Positions 51,827 through 60,450 of a DNA stretch of 64,000 nt are shown here, one piece after another (the stretch's first letter is position 1; each line of letters begins with the position of its first letter). Source of the stretch: Novosphingobium sp. 28-62-57. Lineage in GTDB: Bacteria; Pseudomonadota; Alphaproteobacteria; Sphingomonadales; Sphingomonadaceae. The stretch is taken from the NCBI GenBank assembly GCA_002256985.1, contig NCGO01000005.1, positions 62,001-126,000 of the forward strand. The letters are read 5' to 3'. The notes under the pieces were generated by a model, which saw only the letters and a list, made by a program, of their open reading frames with translations, did no database searches and had not been told where the DNA came from. A program made the position numbers and the translations under genes.

Positions 51827-52972
51827 ATGAACTTGACCTATACTCCTGAACAGGATGCCTTCCGCGCCGAAGTCCGCGCGTGGTTGGAAGCGCATGTGCC
51901 CACGGGCAAGCTTGAGCATTTCGACGCCTCGCGCGAAGGGTTTGAGGCCCACCGCGCGTGGGAAGCGACGCTGAAAAGCGGCGATTGGGGCATGGTGACC
52001 TGGCCCAAGGAATATGGCGGTCGCGGGCTGGACCTGATCCAGTGGCTGATCTTTGAGGAAGAATACTACCGCGCAGGCGCGCCGGGGCGGGTGAACCAGA
52101 ACGGTATCTTCCTGCTTGGCCCCACGCTGATGGAATTCGGCACGCACGAGCAGAAGCAGCGCTTCCTGCCGCCGATGGCGAGTGGCGAGGAAATCTGGGC
52201 GCAGGCGTGGTCTGAACCGCAGGCCGGGTCTGACCTTGCGGGCGTGCGCGCCACCGCCGTGCTGGAAGGCGATGAGTACGTGCTCAACGGGCACAAGATC
52301 TGGTCAAGCCGCGCCGCCTTTGCCGATTGGGCGTTCGGCCTGTTCCGCGCGCCGGGGAGCGAGAGGCACAAGGACATGAGCCTGATCTTCTTCCCGCTGG
52401 ATGCACCGGGCGTAACGCGCAACCCGATCCGCAAAATCAATGGCCATGTCGGGTTTGCCGAGATTTTCCTCGATAACGTGCGCGTGCCTGCGTTCAACCG
52501 GTTGGGCGATGAAGGGCAGGGGTGGCACATCTGCATGGCCACGGCAGGGTTTGAGCGCGGGCTGATGCTGCGTTCACCGGCGCGGTTTCAGGAAGCGGCG
52601 GCGGCGCTGGCCGCGCTGTGGCAGCGGCGCAAGAACACCTGCGATCCGGCGCTGGAAGGCGCTGTGGTGCGCGCGCATGTGAATGCTGAGGCCTATGCGC
52701 TGAACATCTACCAGACGGCATCGCGGTTGATGGCGGGCGCGAAAATCGGGGCCGAGGCATCGACCAACAAGATCTTCTGGTCGGAAATGGACATCCACCT
52801 GCACGAAACCGCGCTGGCCATTCTGGGTGCGGAGGCCGAGCTGGTGACGCCTACTGGCGAGCATGACTGGCTGGATGATTACATTTTCTCGCTGGCCGGG
52901 CCGATCTATGCCGGGTCCAACGAGATCCAGCGTAACATCATTGCCGAGCGCATGCTCGGCCTGCCGCGCTGA
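51827..52972 (+). CDS. acyl-CoA dehydrogenase, FadE31-like
   Basis: A 381-residue steroid-type acyl-CoA dehydrogenase resembling FadE31 (Rv3562): WPKEYGGRGLDLIQWLIFEEEYYRAGAPGR, QAWSEPQAGSDLAG and IYAGSNEIQRNIIAERMLGLPR. The YEG glutamate of medium-chain enzymes is Ala here. The FERG segment (AGFERGLMLRSPARF) would supply the base as in isovaleryl- or long-chain-type enzymes (inference). It probably forms a complex with the next gene product. FAD-dependent. Confidence 0.86.
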   Translation: MNLTYTPEQDAFRAEVRAWLEAHVPTGKLEHFDASREGFEAHRAWEATLKSGDWGMVTWPKEYGGRGLDLIQWLIFEEEYYRAGAPGRVNQNGIFLLGPTLMEFGTHEQKQRFLPPMASGEEIWAQAWSEPQAGSDLAGVRATAVLEGDEYVLNGHKIWSSRAAFADWAFGLFRAPGSERHKDMSLIFFPLDAPGVTRNPIRKINGHVGFAEIFLDNVRVPAFNRLGDEGQGWHICMATAGFERGLMLRSPARFQEAAAALAALWQRRKNTCDPALEGAVVRAHVNAEAYALNIYQTASRLMAGAKIGAEASTNKIFWSEMDIHLHETALAILGAEAELVTPTGEHDWLDDYIFSLAGPIYAGSNEIQRNIIAERMLGLPR

Positions 52973-52989
52973 TCGGGAGGGATAGCTCC

Positions 52990-54021
52990 ATGGACTTCAC
53001 CCTTTCTGATGAACAGCAGATGTTTGCCGATACGGCGCGCACGCTGCTGGGCGATACCTGCACGCCCGATCACTGGCATAAGCTGATGGAGCAGGGCGCG
53101 GCGTTTGACGCTGCGCGCTGGGCACAGATCGTGGAGAACGGCTTTGCCGCGCTGCTCCTGCCCGAAGCCGCTGGCGGCATGGGGCTGGGCGAGCTGGACT
53201 TTGCACTGATCGCGATCGAGGCGGGCTATGTGGCCCTGCCCGAGCCGCTGGTGGAAAGCGCCGGGATCGGTGCGCCGTTGCTGGCAAGCCTTGCGCCCGA
53301 TCATCCGGCGCTGGCTGATCCGGCGGCGATCATTGCGGTGGCCCCTGCGATCAACCCGGTTGTGGCCAATGCCGATATTGCCGCTGCGATCGTGATCGAG
53401 AAAGATGGCCATGCCTTCCTGACTACACCTGATAAGGTGACGCTGACGCCGGTGGAATCCATTGATCCGTTCCGCCGCCTGTTCCGCATCGAGTGGGACG
53501 CGGCCAACGCAACGGACCTTGGCCCTGCCGATTGGGGCTTGGCGCTGGATCGCGCAGCGGTGTTTGCCGCGGCGATGGCCATGGGCCTTGCGCAGCGGGC
53601 GGTCGATCTGGCGGTGACCTATGCCAAGGACCGCACGCAGTTTGGCAAGCCGATTGGTTCGTATCAGGCGGTCAAGCATCACCTCGCCAGCGCGCAGACG
53701 GCGATTGAATTTGCCCGGCCCATGGTCTTTGCCGCAGCGGCAGAGGTGGCCCATGGCGATGTGCAATCGCGCGCGCGGGCCAGCCAAGCCAAAATCGTGG
53801 CGCTGGAGGCGGCAGAGCAGGCCGCGCGCGCATCGATCCAGGTGCATGGCGCGATGGGATATTCTTGGGAGGTGGACGTCCACCTGTTTCTGAAGCGCGC
53901 GCTGGCGCTGAAGCAAAGCTGGGGCACACCCGCTTTCCACACCAGCCGCATTGCCACGCGCGTGTTCAGCCAGCCGGTTGGCGCGGATCAAACTTTTGCC
54001 CGCGAGAAACAAGATGCCTGA
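52990..54021 (+). CDS. acyl-CoA dehydrogenase, FadE32-like
   Basis: A 343-residue short ACAD subunit: DFTLSDEQQMFADTARTLL, GMGLGELDFALIAIEAG, RTQFGKPIGSYQAVKHHLA and IQVHGAMGYSWEVDVHLFLKR. In actinobacteria FadE31 and FadE32 are adjacent, and steroid ACADs often form two-gene heterocomplexes in which only one subunit carries the catalytic base; the same is expected here. The next thiolase gene overlaps its end by 8 bases. Confidence 0.82.
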   Translation: MDFTLSDEQQMFADTARTLLGDTCTPDHWHKLMEQGAAFDAARWAQIVENGFAALLLPEAAGGMGLGELDFALIAIEAGYVALPEPLVESAGIGAPLLASLAPDHPALADPAAIIAVAPAINPVVANADIAAAIVIEKDGHAFLTTPDKVTLTPVESIDPFRRLFRIEWDAANATDLGPADWGLALDRAAVFAAAMAMGLAQRAVDLAVTYAKDRTQFGKPIGSYQAVKHHLASAQTAIEFARPMVFAAAAEVAHGDVQSRARASQAKIVALEAAEQAARASIQVHGAMGYSWEVDVHLFLKRALALKQSWGTPAFHTSRIATRVFSQPVGADQTFAREKQDA

Positions 54022-55165
54022 AGCCTATATCATCGATGCCGTGCGCGCGCCTGTGGGGCGCAAGAAGGGGAGCCTGGCGGGCGTCCATCCCGCCGATCTT
54101 GGCGCGCATCCGATCAAGGCGCTGATCGCGCGGACCGGGATTGACGCCAATCTGGTGGACGATGTGGTCTGGGGCTGCTGCGATACCATCGGGCCGCAGG
54201 CGGGCGACATTGGCCGCACCGCATGGCTGGTGGCGGGCCTGCCGCAGCATGTGCCGGGCACCACGATTGACCGGCAGTGCGGCTCCTCCCAGCAGGCGCT
54301 GCACTTTGCCGCGCAAGGCGTGATGTCGGGCACGCAGGATCTGGTTGTCGCAGGGGGCAGTCAGGCCATGAACGCCATTCCGATTTCTGCGGCGATGTAT
54401 GCCGGGGAGGCCTATGGCTTTGGCGATCCGTTCACCGGCGCGGTCGGTTGGCGCGAACGCTATGGCGATGGGCTGCTGAACCAGATCAATTCGGCCGAGA
54501 TGATCGCGGCCAAGTGGGGCATCACCCGCGCTGCGATGGAAGAATTTGCCGTCGCCAGCCACCAACGCGCGCAAGCGGCCACCGATGCAGGCTGGTTCGC
54601 CAATGAAATCGTACCGCTAGGCGATCTGGCCCATGACGAGACGATCCGCCCCGGCACCACGCTGGAAGGCCTTGCCGCCTTGCGCACCGTGCAGGAAGGC
54701 GGGGTCATTACCGCAGGCGTCGCCAGCCAGAACTGCGACAGTGCCGCGGCGCTGCTCGTGGCGAGCGAACGCGCGGTGAAGGAACATGGGCTGAAACCGC
54801 GTGCGCGCATTCACCACATTTCGGTGCGCGCCGATGATCCGGTTTGGATGCTGACCGCGCCGATCCCGGCCACGCAATATGCGCTGGCCAAGGCCGGGAT
54901 GACCGTTGACGACATCGACTTGTTCGAATGCAACGAGGCGTTTGCATCGGTGCCGATGGCGTGGATGCAGGAGCTGGGCATTCCGCATGACAAGGTGAAC
55001 ATCCACGGCGGCGCAATTGCGCTGGGCCATCCGCTGGGTGCTTCGGGCGCGCGGTTGATGACGACGCTGCTGAACGCATTGGAGCGCACCGGTGGCCGCT
55101 ATGGTCTGCAGACGATGTGCGAAGGCGGCGGGCAGGCCAACGTCACCATCATCGAAAGGCTCTAG
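54014..55165 (+). CDS. fadA6: thiolase, FadA6-like
   Basis: A 383-residue thiolase. It resembles FadA6 (Rv3556c): EAYIIDAVRAPVGRKKGSLAGVHPADLGAHP-type start, active Cys in TIDRQCGSSQQAL, GGAIALGHPLGASGARL (His), and CEGGGQANVTIIERL (second Cys). FadA6 cleaves the MOODA-CoA-derived beta-ketoacyl-CoA at the end of C/D-ring degradation. Start at 54014. Confidence 0.88.
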   Translation: MPEAYIIDAVRAPVGRKKGSLAGVHPADLGAHPIKALIARTGIDANLVDDVVWGCCDTIGPQAGDIGRTAWLVAGLPQHVPGTTIDRQCGSSQQALHFAAQGVMSGTQDLVVAGGSQAMNAIPISAAMYAGEAYGFGDPFTGAVGWRERYGDGLLNQINSAEMIAAKWGITRAAMEEFAVASHQRAQAATDAGWFANEIVPLGDLAHDETIRPGTTLEGLAALRTVQEGGVITAGVASQNCDSAAALLVASERAVKEHGLKPRARIHHISVRADDPVWMLTAPIPATQYALAKAGMTVDDIDLFECNEAFASVPMAWMQELGIPHDKVNIHGGAIALGHPLGASGARLMTTLLNALERTGGRYGLQTMCEGGGQANVTIIERL

Positions 55166-55169
55166 GGCC

Positions 55170-55616
55170 ATGGGCGCGGCAACCGACATCGCCAACCTGC
55201 TCTATCGCTATGCCGAACTGATGGACGCGGGCGAACTGGAGCAGGTGGCCGAAATGTTCAGCCATGCCCGCGTGACGATGAGCGGCGGGCTGGTGGTGGA
55301 AGGGGCAGCGCCGATGCTCGCGCAGTGGCGGGCCTATGTGCGGATCTATCCCTGCGGCACGCCGCGCACGCGGCACGTGATCACCAACCCGATTATCGCA
55401 GTGGACAAGCACGCGGGCACCGCCACCTGCCGGTCGGTCTATACCGTGTTTCAGCAGACGCCGGACATGCCGCTGCAGGCGGTAGCATCGGGCCGTTATC
55501 ACGATACGTTCGAGCGCGTTCATGGCAGCTGGCGCTTTGCCACGCGCGATTATTCGATGCTCGATTTCATTGGCGACGTGTCGCAGCACTTGCTGCTGCC
55601 GGTCGGCCAGAACTGA
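55170..55616 (+). CDS. SnoaL-like (NTF2-fold) protein
   Basis: A 148-residue cone-fold protein: LLYRYAELMDAGELEQVAEMF gives the Tyr-x4-Asp pattern, RTRHVITNPI provides a His, and WRFATRDYSM closes the fold. It is placed between FadA6-like and SDR genes inside the steroid operon, so a dehydratase or isomerase acting on a CoA ester or steroid is likely. Start at 55170. No match among the mycobacterial KstR2 genes comes to mind. Confidence 0.75.
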   Translation: MGAATDIANLLYRYAELMDAGELEQVAEMFSHARVTMSGGLVVEGAAPMLAQWRAYVRIYPCGTPRTRHVITNPIIAVDKHAGTATCRSVYTVFQQTPDMPLQAVASGRYHDTFERVHGSWRFATRDYSMLDFIGDVSQHLLLPVGQN

Positions 55617-55634
55617 TCCTTCAGGAGGCTTTGC

Positions 55635-56540
55635 GTGGGCATTTGCGAGAACCGTACCGTCATCATCACCGGGGCCGCCGGTGGCCTTGGCCGCGCCTAT
55701 GCGCTGGCGTTTGGCGCAGAAGGTGCGAACGTGGTGGTCAACGATATCGGCACGTCGCTGGGCGGTGAAGGCCGCGATACCAGCGCGGCCGATGCGGTGG
55801 TGGAAGAGATCAAGGCGGCGGGCGGCAAGGCCATCGCCAACTATGAGGACATCACCGATTGGGACGCGGCGGGGCGCATTGTCGAGGCTGCGCTTGAGGC
55901 TTTTGGCGACTTGCACGTGGTGGTCAACAATGCCGGAATCGTGCGCGACCGCATGTTCGTTTCGGCCACGCTCGAGGAGTGGGACGCGACGATGCACGTG
56001 CATCTGCGCGGGCACTTCTGCCTTGCGCGCCATGCGGTGAATTACTGGCGGGCCAAGCAGAAGGAGGGCCGCGATCCTGATGCGCGGATCATCAACACGT
56101 CGAGCGGGGCAGGGCTGCAAGGCTCGATCGCGCAGGCCGCCTATTCCACCGCCAAGGGCGGGATTGCAGCGCTGACGCTGGTGCAGGCAGCCGAACTGGG
56201 CCGCTATGGCATCACCGCCAATGCGCTCGCTCCATCGGCGCGCACACGGATGACCGAGGGTGCCTTTGCCGACAAGATGAAGGTGGTGGAAGACGGGTTC
56301 GACGTGATGGACCCGGCCAATGTTGCGCCCACCGTGGTGTGGCTGGGCAGCGCGGCTTCGGCGCACGTCACAGGCTGCGTGTTCGAATTGGAAGGCGGCA
56401 AGATCATGCTGGAAGATGGCTGGCGCGAAGGCCCGTTCGTCGACAGACAAGCGCGCTGGGACCCGGCGCGAGTGGGCGATGCGGTGGACCAGTTGCTGGC
56501 CGACCGCGTGCCGCCGCGCAAGGTCTGGGGCACTGCGTAA
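55635..56540 (+). CDS. SDR dehydrogenase, Rv3548c-like
   Basis: A 301-residue SDR of the 17beta-HSD4/MFE type starting at GTG with AGGAGG upstream. Blocks: GICENRTVIITGAAGGLGRAYALAF, VVVNDIG, NNAGIVRDRMF, IINTSSGAGLQGS, YSTAK, and a C-terminal 50-residue extension (FELEGGKIMLEDGWREGP). This is the same architecture as mycobacterial Rv3548c in the KstR2 region. A hydroxyacyl-CoA dehydrogenase role is likely. Confidence 0.85.
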   Translation: MGICENRTVIITGAAGGLGRAYALAFGAEGANVVVNDIGTSLGGEGRDTSAADAVVEEIKAAGGKAIANYEDITDWDAAGRIVEAALEAFGDLHVVVNNAGIVRDRMFVSATLEEWDATMHVHLRGHFCLARHAVNYWRAKQKEGRDPDARIINTSSGAGLQGSIAQAAYSTAKGGIAALTLVQAAELGRYGITANALAPSARTRMTEGAFADKMKVVEDGFDVMDPANVAPTVVWLGSAASAHVTGCVFELEGGKIMLEDGWREGPFVDRQARWDPARVGDAVDQLLADRVPPRKVWGTA

Positions 56541-56566
56541 GCAATTCATATTCAAGGACAAGTCTG

Positions 56567-57622
56567 ATGGAATTCGCATTCACCGAAGAACAGGCGATGA
56601 TCGCGGAAACGGCGCGTGGCTTCTTTGCCGAGAACGCGACGAGTGAGCGGACGCGCAAGGCGATGGCAGCGGACGGCATCGACCGTGCGCTGTGGAGCAG
56701 CTTCTGCACCGAACTGGGCCTTGCCGGGATCGGCGTGCCTGAAGAGCTGGGCGGGGTGGGCCTTGGCATGGTCGAATTTGCGCTGATCGCCGAGGCGGCG
56801 GGCGCGCAAGTGGCGGCACTGCCGCTGCTGGGCAATGCGCGCGCGGCCCATGCACTGGTGGCAGGCGGCACCGATGCGCAGAAAGCCAAGTGGCTGCCCG
56901 CGCTGGTATCGGGCGAGGTTATCGCAGCATCGGCTTGGAGCGCCGATGCGGTGGTGGATGGGGCAAAGGTTTCGGGCACGTTCCGCTTTGCCCCGCATGG
57001 CGCGGTGGCAGACCTGCTGGTGCTGACCGCAGGCGACAAGTGCCTGCTGGTGGAAGCAACAGCCGCGGGCGTAACGATCACGCCGCATGTGACGATGGAC
57101 CAGACGCGGCCTTTGGCGACGATCACGCTCGATGGCGCTGCGGCTGAGCCCTTTGCCGATCACGCAGCGGCCAACCATGCGCTGCACGTGACGGGTTGGA
57201 TTGGCCTTGCGGCCGAAGCGCTGGGCGGCGCGCAGGCGGCGCTGGACCGGACCGTAGCCTATTCCAAGGAACGCGTGCAGTTCGGGCGGCAGATCGGATC
57301 GTTTCAGGCCTACAAGCACCGTCTGGCCGATATGATGATCGAGATCGAACAGGCACGCTCTGCCGTGTACTGGGCGGCCTGCGCGGTGGATGAAGGATCG
57401 GACGAGGCGCAGATTGCGCTCCATTCGGCCAAGGCATTCTGCGCCGATACGTTCCACATGTGCGCGGGCAACATGATCCAGTTGCACGGCGGCATCGGCT
57501 TTACGTGGGAGCATGACGCGCACATTTTCTTCAAGCGCGCGCGTTCGATCAGCTCGATGCTGGGCGACAGCCAGTGGCACCGCGAACAGATAGCCACGCT
57601 GGTGCTGGATGCTGCTGCATGA
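56567..57622 (+). CDS. acyl-CoA dehydrogenase, FadE33-like
   Basis: A 351-residue ACAD subunit: EFAFTEEQAMIAETARGFFAENATSERTR, IGVPEELGGVGLGMVEFALIAEAAGAQVAALPLLGN, RVQFGRQIGSFQAYKHRLADM and IQLHGGIGFTWEHDAHIFFKRA. Probably a partner of the FadE30-like protein or of the FadE31/32 pair. The FadE30 start overlaps its stop. Confidence 0.8.
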   Translation: MEFAFTEEQAMIAETARGFFAENATSERTRKAMAADGIDRALWSSFCTELGLAGIGVPEELGGVGLGMVEFALIAEAAGAQVAALPLLGNARAAHALVAGGTDAQKAKWLPALVSGEVIAASAWSADAVVDGAKVSGTFRFAPHGAVADLLVLTAGDKCLLVEATAAGVTITPHVTMDQTRPLATITLDGAAAEPFADHAAANHALHVTGWIGLAAEALGGAQAALDRTVAYSKERVQFGRQIGSFQAYKHRLADMMIEIEQARSAVYWAACAVDEGSDEAQIALHSAKAFCADTFHMCAGNMIQLHGGIGFTWEHDAHIFFKRARSISSMLGDSQWHREQIATLVLDAAA

Positions 57623-58797
57623 AGCTGGGCTTTTCAGCCGAGGATGAAGCCTTCCGCGCCGAATGCGCGGATTGGTTGCAGGCGCAGATGGCCGGGCCCT
57701 TTGCCGACATCCGCGGCATTCCAAATCTGTGCGATGAAATCCCGCGCCGCAAGGAATGGGAGCAGCAATTGGCCGCGCACCGCTGGTCGTGCATTGGCTG
57801 GCCCGCCGCGTGGGGCGGCCGCGATGCCACGCTGGCGCAACAGGTCATTTTTGCCGAGGAATATGCCCGCGCTGGCGCGCCTAACCGCATCAATCATATC
57901 GGGGTTGAGTTGGCGGGGCCGACGATTCTGGCCTTTGGGTCGGAAGAGCAGAAGGCGCGCTATCTGCCCGGTATCGCGGCGGGTGAGCAGATCTGGTGTC
58001 AGGGCTATTCTGAGCCGGGGGCGGGTTCTGATCTGGCCAATGTGAAGACCAAGGCGATTCTGGAAGACGGGCAATGGGTGGTCAATGGCCAGAAGGTCTG
58101 GACCAGCCTTGCGCACTATTCGGACATGATCTTTGTCGTGGCGCGTACGGAAGAGGGATCGAAGGGGCCAAAGGGCCTGTCGTTCCTGCTGATGGACATG
58201 GACCAGCCCGGCATCGATGTGCGCCCGATCCGCCAGATGAACGGCGAGGCCGAGTTCAACGAGACGTTCCTGACCGACGCGCGCTGCCCCGCCAATGCGA
58301 TGCTGGGCGCGGCAGGCGAGGGGTGGAAAGTGGCGATGGCGCTGCTGGCGTTTGAGCGCGGGGTTTCCACGCTGGGCCAGCAGATGCAGTTCCGCAATGA
58401 ATTGGACGCGGTGATCGCGGCGGCCAAGGCCAATGGCAAGGCTGCCGATCCGGTGATGCGCCAGCGTATTGCCGGGGCCGAGATCGGGTTGCGGCTGATG
58501 CGCTATGGCGCGTTGCGGATGCTTTCGGGCACCGATCTTGCCGCCATCGACGGCGCAGCGCTGACTTACAAGATCCAGTGGGCCACGTGGCGGCGCGATT
58601 TGGGCGAACTGGCGATGGATGTGCTGGGGCAGGAGGGTGAACTGGCCCATGGCCACGAATACCGCTGGCCGACGCTGCCCAACCTTTACCTCTTTAGCCG
58701 GTCTGACACGATCTACGGCGGCACCAACCAGATCCAGCGCAACCAGATTGCCGAGCGCGGTCTGGGCCTACCGCGCGAACCGAGAGGCAACGCATGA
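57619..58797 (+). CDS. fadE30: acyl-CoA dehydrogenase, FadE30-like
   Basis: A 392-residue ACAD that matches FadE30 (Rv3560c) strongly by eye: EEYARAGAPNRINHIGVELAGPT, WCQGYSEPGAGSDLANV, VNGQKVWTSLAHYSD, FERGVSTLGQQ, LGELAMDVLGQ and TIYGGTNQIQRNQIAERGLGLPRE. FadE30 dehydrogenates HIP-CoA, the first oxidation of the C/D-ring pathway. Start overlaps the preceding gene by 4 bases (ATGA). Confidence 0.9.
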   Translation: MKLGFSAEDEAFRAECADWLQAQMAGPFADIRGIPNLCDEIPRRKEWEQQLAAHRWSCIGWPAAWGGRDATLAQQVIFAEEYARAGAPNRINHIGVELAGPTILAFGSEEQKARYLPGIAAGEQIWCQGYSEPGAGSDLANVKTKAILEDGQWVVNGQKVWTSLAHYSDMIFVVARTEEGSKGPKGLSFLLMDMDQPGIDVRPIRQMNGEAEFNETFLTDARCPANAMLGAAGEGWKVAMALLAFERGVSTLGQQMQFRNELDAVIAAAKANGKAADPVMRQRIAGAEIGLRLMRYGALRMLSGTDLAAIDGAALTYKIQWATWRRDLGELAMDVLGQEGELAHGHEYRWPTLPNLYLFSRSDTIYGGTNQIQRNQIAERGLGLPREPRGNA

Positions 58798-59579
58798 CTG
58801 TTCCCGTCCCCGCCTATCCCACCCCGCTGGGCATGTTGAAAGGCAAGACGGTGGTGGTGACCGCCGCTGCCGGCACCGGCATCGGCTTTGCCGTGGCCAA
58901 GCGTGCCGCAGAAGAAGGCGCGCGGGTGCTGATCAGCGATTTCCACGAACGGCGGCTTGGTGAAGCGGCAGACCGGATCGCGGCGGAAGTGGGCTGTGAG
59001 CGGCCCGTTACATGCGTGTGCGATGTGACCAGCGAAGAGGCCGTGCAGGGCCTTCGCGATGCATCGCTGGCCGCGTTCGGCAAGGTTGATGTGCTGATCA
59101 ACAACGCCGGGCTTGGCGGGGAGGTCTCGGTCGTCGACATGACCGACGACCAGTGGAGCCGCGTGCTCGACGTAACGCTCACCAGCCTGTTCCGCATGAC
59201 GCGCGCGTTTCTGCCCTCGATGTATGCGGCGCGTTCGGGCGTGATGGTCAACAATGCCTCGGTGCTGGGCTGGCGTGCGCAGCGTGGGCAGGCGCATTAT
59301 GCGGCGGCCAAGGCGGGCGTGATGGCGTTTACGCGCTGCACTGCGCTCGAAGCGGCGGACCACGGCGTGCGCATCAATGCGGTGGCGCCCAGCCTTGCCA
59401 TGCACCCGTTCCTGGCCAAGGTCACGACCGAGGAAATGCTGGAGCAGCTGGTCAAGACCGAAGCCTATGGCCGCCCTGCCGAAGTGTGGGAAGTGGCCAA
59501 TGTCATGCTGTTCCTCGCCAGCGATCTGTCATCGTACATGACCGGTGAGATCGTGCCGGTATCGAGCCAGAAGGCGTGA
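58794..59579 (+). CDS. ipdF: SDR dehydrogenase, IpdF-like
   Basis: A 261-residue SDR that matches mycobacterial IpdF (Rv3559c) unusually well: VTAAAGTGIG cofactor loop, SDFHERRLGE, NNAGLGGEVSVVDMTDDQW, NNASVLGWRAQ, YAAAKAGVMAFTRC, and a C-terminal SSYMTGEIVPVSSQKA. IpdF oxidises the 5-hydroxyl of 5-OH-HIP-CoA. Overlaps the FadE30 stop (ATGA), as an operon would. Confidence 0.92.
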   Translation: MTVPVPAYPTPLGMLKGKTVVVTAAAGTGIGFAVAKRAAEEGARVLISDFHERRLGEAADRIAAEVGCERPVTCVCDVTSEEAVQGLRDASLAAFGKVDVLINNAGLGGEVSVVDMTDDQWSRVLDVTLTSLFRMTRAFLPSMYAARSGVMVNNASVLGWRAQRGQAHYAAAKAGVMAFTRCTALEAADHGVRINAVAPSLAMHPFLAKVTTEEMLEQLVKTEAYGRPAEVWEVANVMLFLASDLSSYMTGEIVPVSSQKA

Positions 59580-59581
59580 GT

Positions 59582-60040
59582 ATGGCGCTGATTTTTGCCA
59601 AGCCCGCCGACCTGATCGGCAAGGCAGGCACCAAGCTGGGGCCGACTGAATGGCTTGCCATCGAGCAGGACCGGGTTGACGGCTTTGCAGCTGTAACCGG
59701 CGATCATCAATGGATTCACGTGGATGTCGAGCGCGCCAAGGCAGGGCCTTTTGGCGGCACCATCGCGCATGGCTATCTGACGATGAGCCTTGTGAACTAC
59801 TTCCTGCCGCAGCTGATCGAGGTTCACGGCTTTGCCCATGCGGTCAATGTCGGCGCGGACCGGCTGCGGTTCCTCAATCCGGTGAAAGTCGGCAGCCGCA
59901 TTCGTGGGGTGGGCGAGATTATCACGATTGAGGAAGTGAAAGGCGCGATCCAATCGGTCGTGCGTGTTACCATCGAGATTGAGGGACAAGAGAAGCCCGC
60001 CTGTGTGCTCGATACCATCAGCCGCTATTTTCCGGAGTGA
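59582..60040 (+). CDS. MaoC-family hot-dog dehydratase
   Basis: A 152-residue single-hot-dog MaoC-like enoyl-CoA hydratase: the motif DGFAAVTGDHQWIHVDVERAKAGPFGGTIAHGYLTMSL holds the catalytic Asp and His. It hydrates or dehydrates CoA esters. The GTG at 59576 overlaps the ipdF stop, but the ATG at 59582 seems better. It is next to the ketosteroid isomerase gene; which CoA ester it handles is unknown. Confidence 0.86.
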   Translation: MALIFAKPADLIGKAGTKLGPTEWLAIEQDRVDGFAAVTGDHQWIHVDVERAKAGPFGGTIAHGYLTMSLVNYFLPQLIEVHGFAHAVNVGADRLRFLNPVKVGSRIRGVGEIITIEEVKGAIQSVVRVTIEIEGQEKPACVLDTISRYFPE

Positions 60041-60045
60041 GAGAG

Positions 60046-60423
60046 ATGCCTGATCCGAAATTGATGGAAGCCGCCGTCCACGAATATGTCGCCGCATTCG
60101 ATGCGAACAGCCCTGAGCGCGTGGCCGCGCTGTTTGCGCCCGATGCCAATGTCGAAGACCCCATCGGCAGCCCGGCGCACGTGGGCCACGATGCCATTCT
60201 GGGCTTCTACACCGCATCGATGCAGACCGGCGCGAAGCTGAAGCTGGAAGGGCCGGTGCGGATTGCCGGGCCATATGCGGCTTTTGCCTTTTCCGTGCTG
60301 CTCAACCTTGGCGGCAAGGACATGCACGTCGATGTGATCGATACGTTCAAGTTCGATGATGACAACAAGGTCATTGAAATGCGGGCCTATTTCGGCCCGA
60401 CCAATATGCACGGCTTTGCCTGA
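60046..60423 (+). CDS. ksi: delta(5)-3-ketosteroid isomerase
   Basis: A 125-residue SnoaL-fold enzyme that shifts the C5-C6 double bond of 3-oxo-5-ene steroids to C4-C5. When the ATG at 60046 is used, Tyr14, Asp38 (in NVEDPIGS) and Asp99 (in VIDTFKF) fall at exactly the numbers of the Comamonas testosteroni enzyme, and the end MRAYFGPTNMHGF is the same. This both identifies the enzyme and fixes the start (GGAG lies upstream); a GTG at 60037 would shift the numbering. It is direct evidence that the operon handles steroids. Confidence 0.9.
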   Translation: MPDPKLMEAAVHEYVAAFDANSPERVAALFAPDANVEDPIGSPAHVGHDAILGFYTASMQTGAKLKLEGPVRIAGPYAAFAFSVLLNLGGKDMHVDVIDTFKFDDDNKVIEMRAYFGPTNMHGFA

Positions 60424-60450
60424 CCGTCAGCCCCTTCAAGAGGATTTCCC

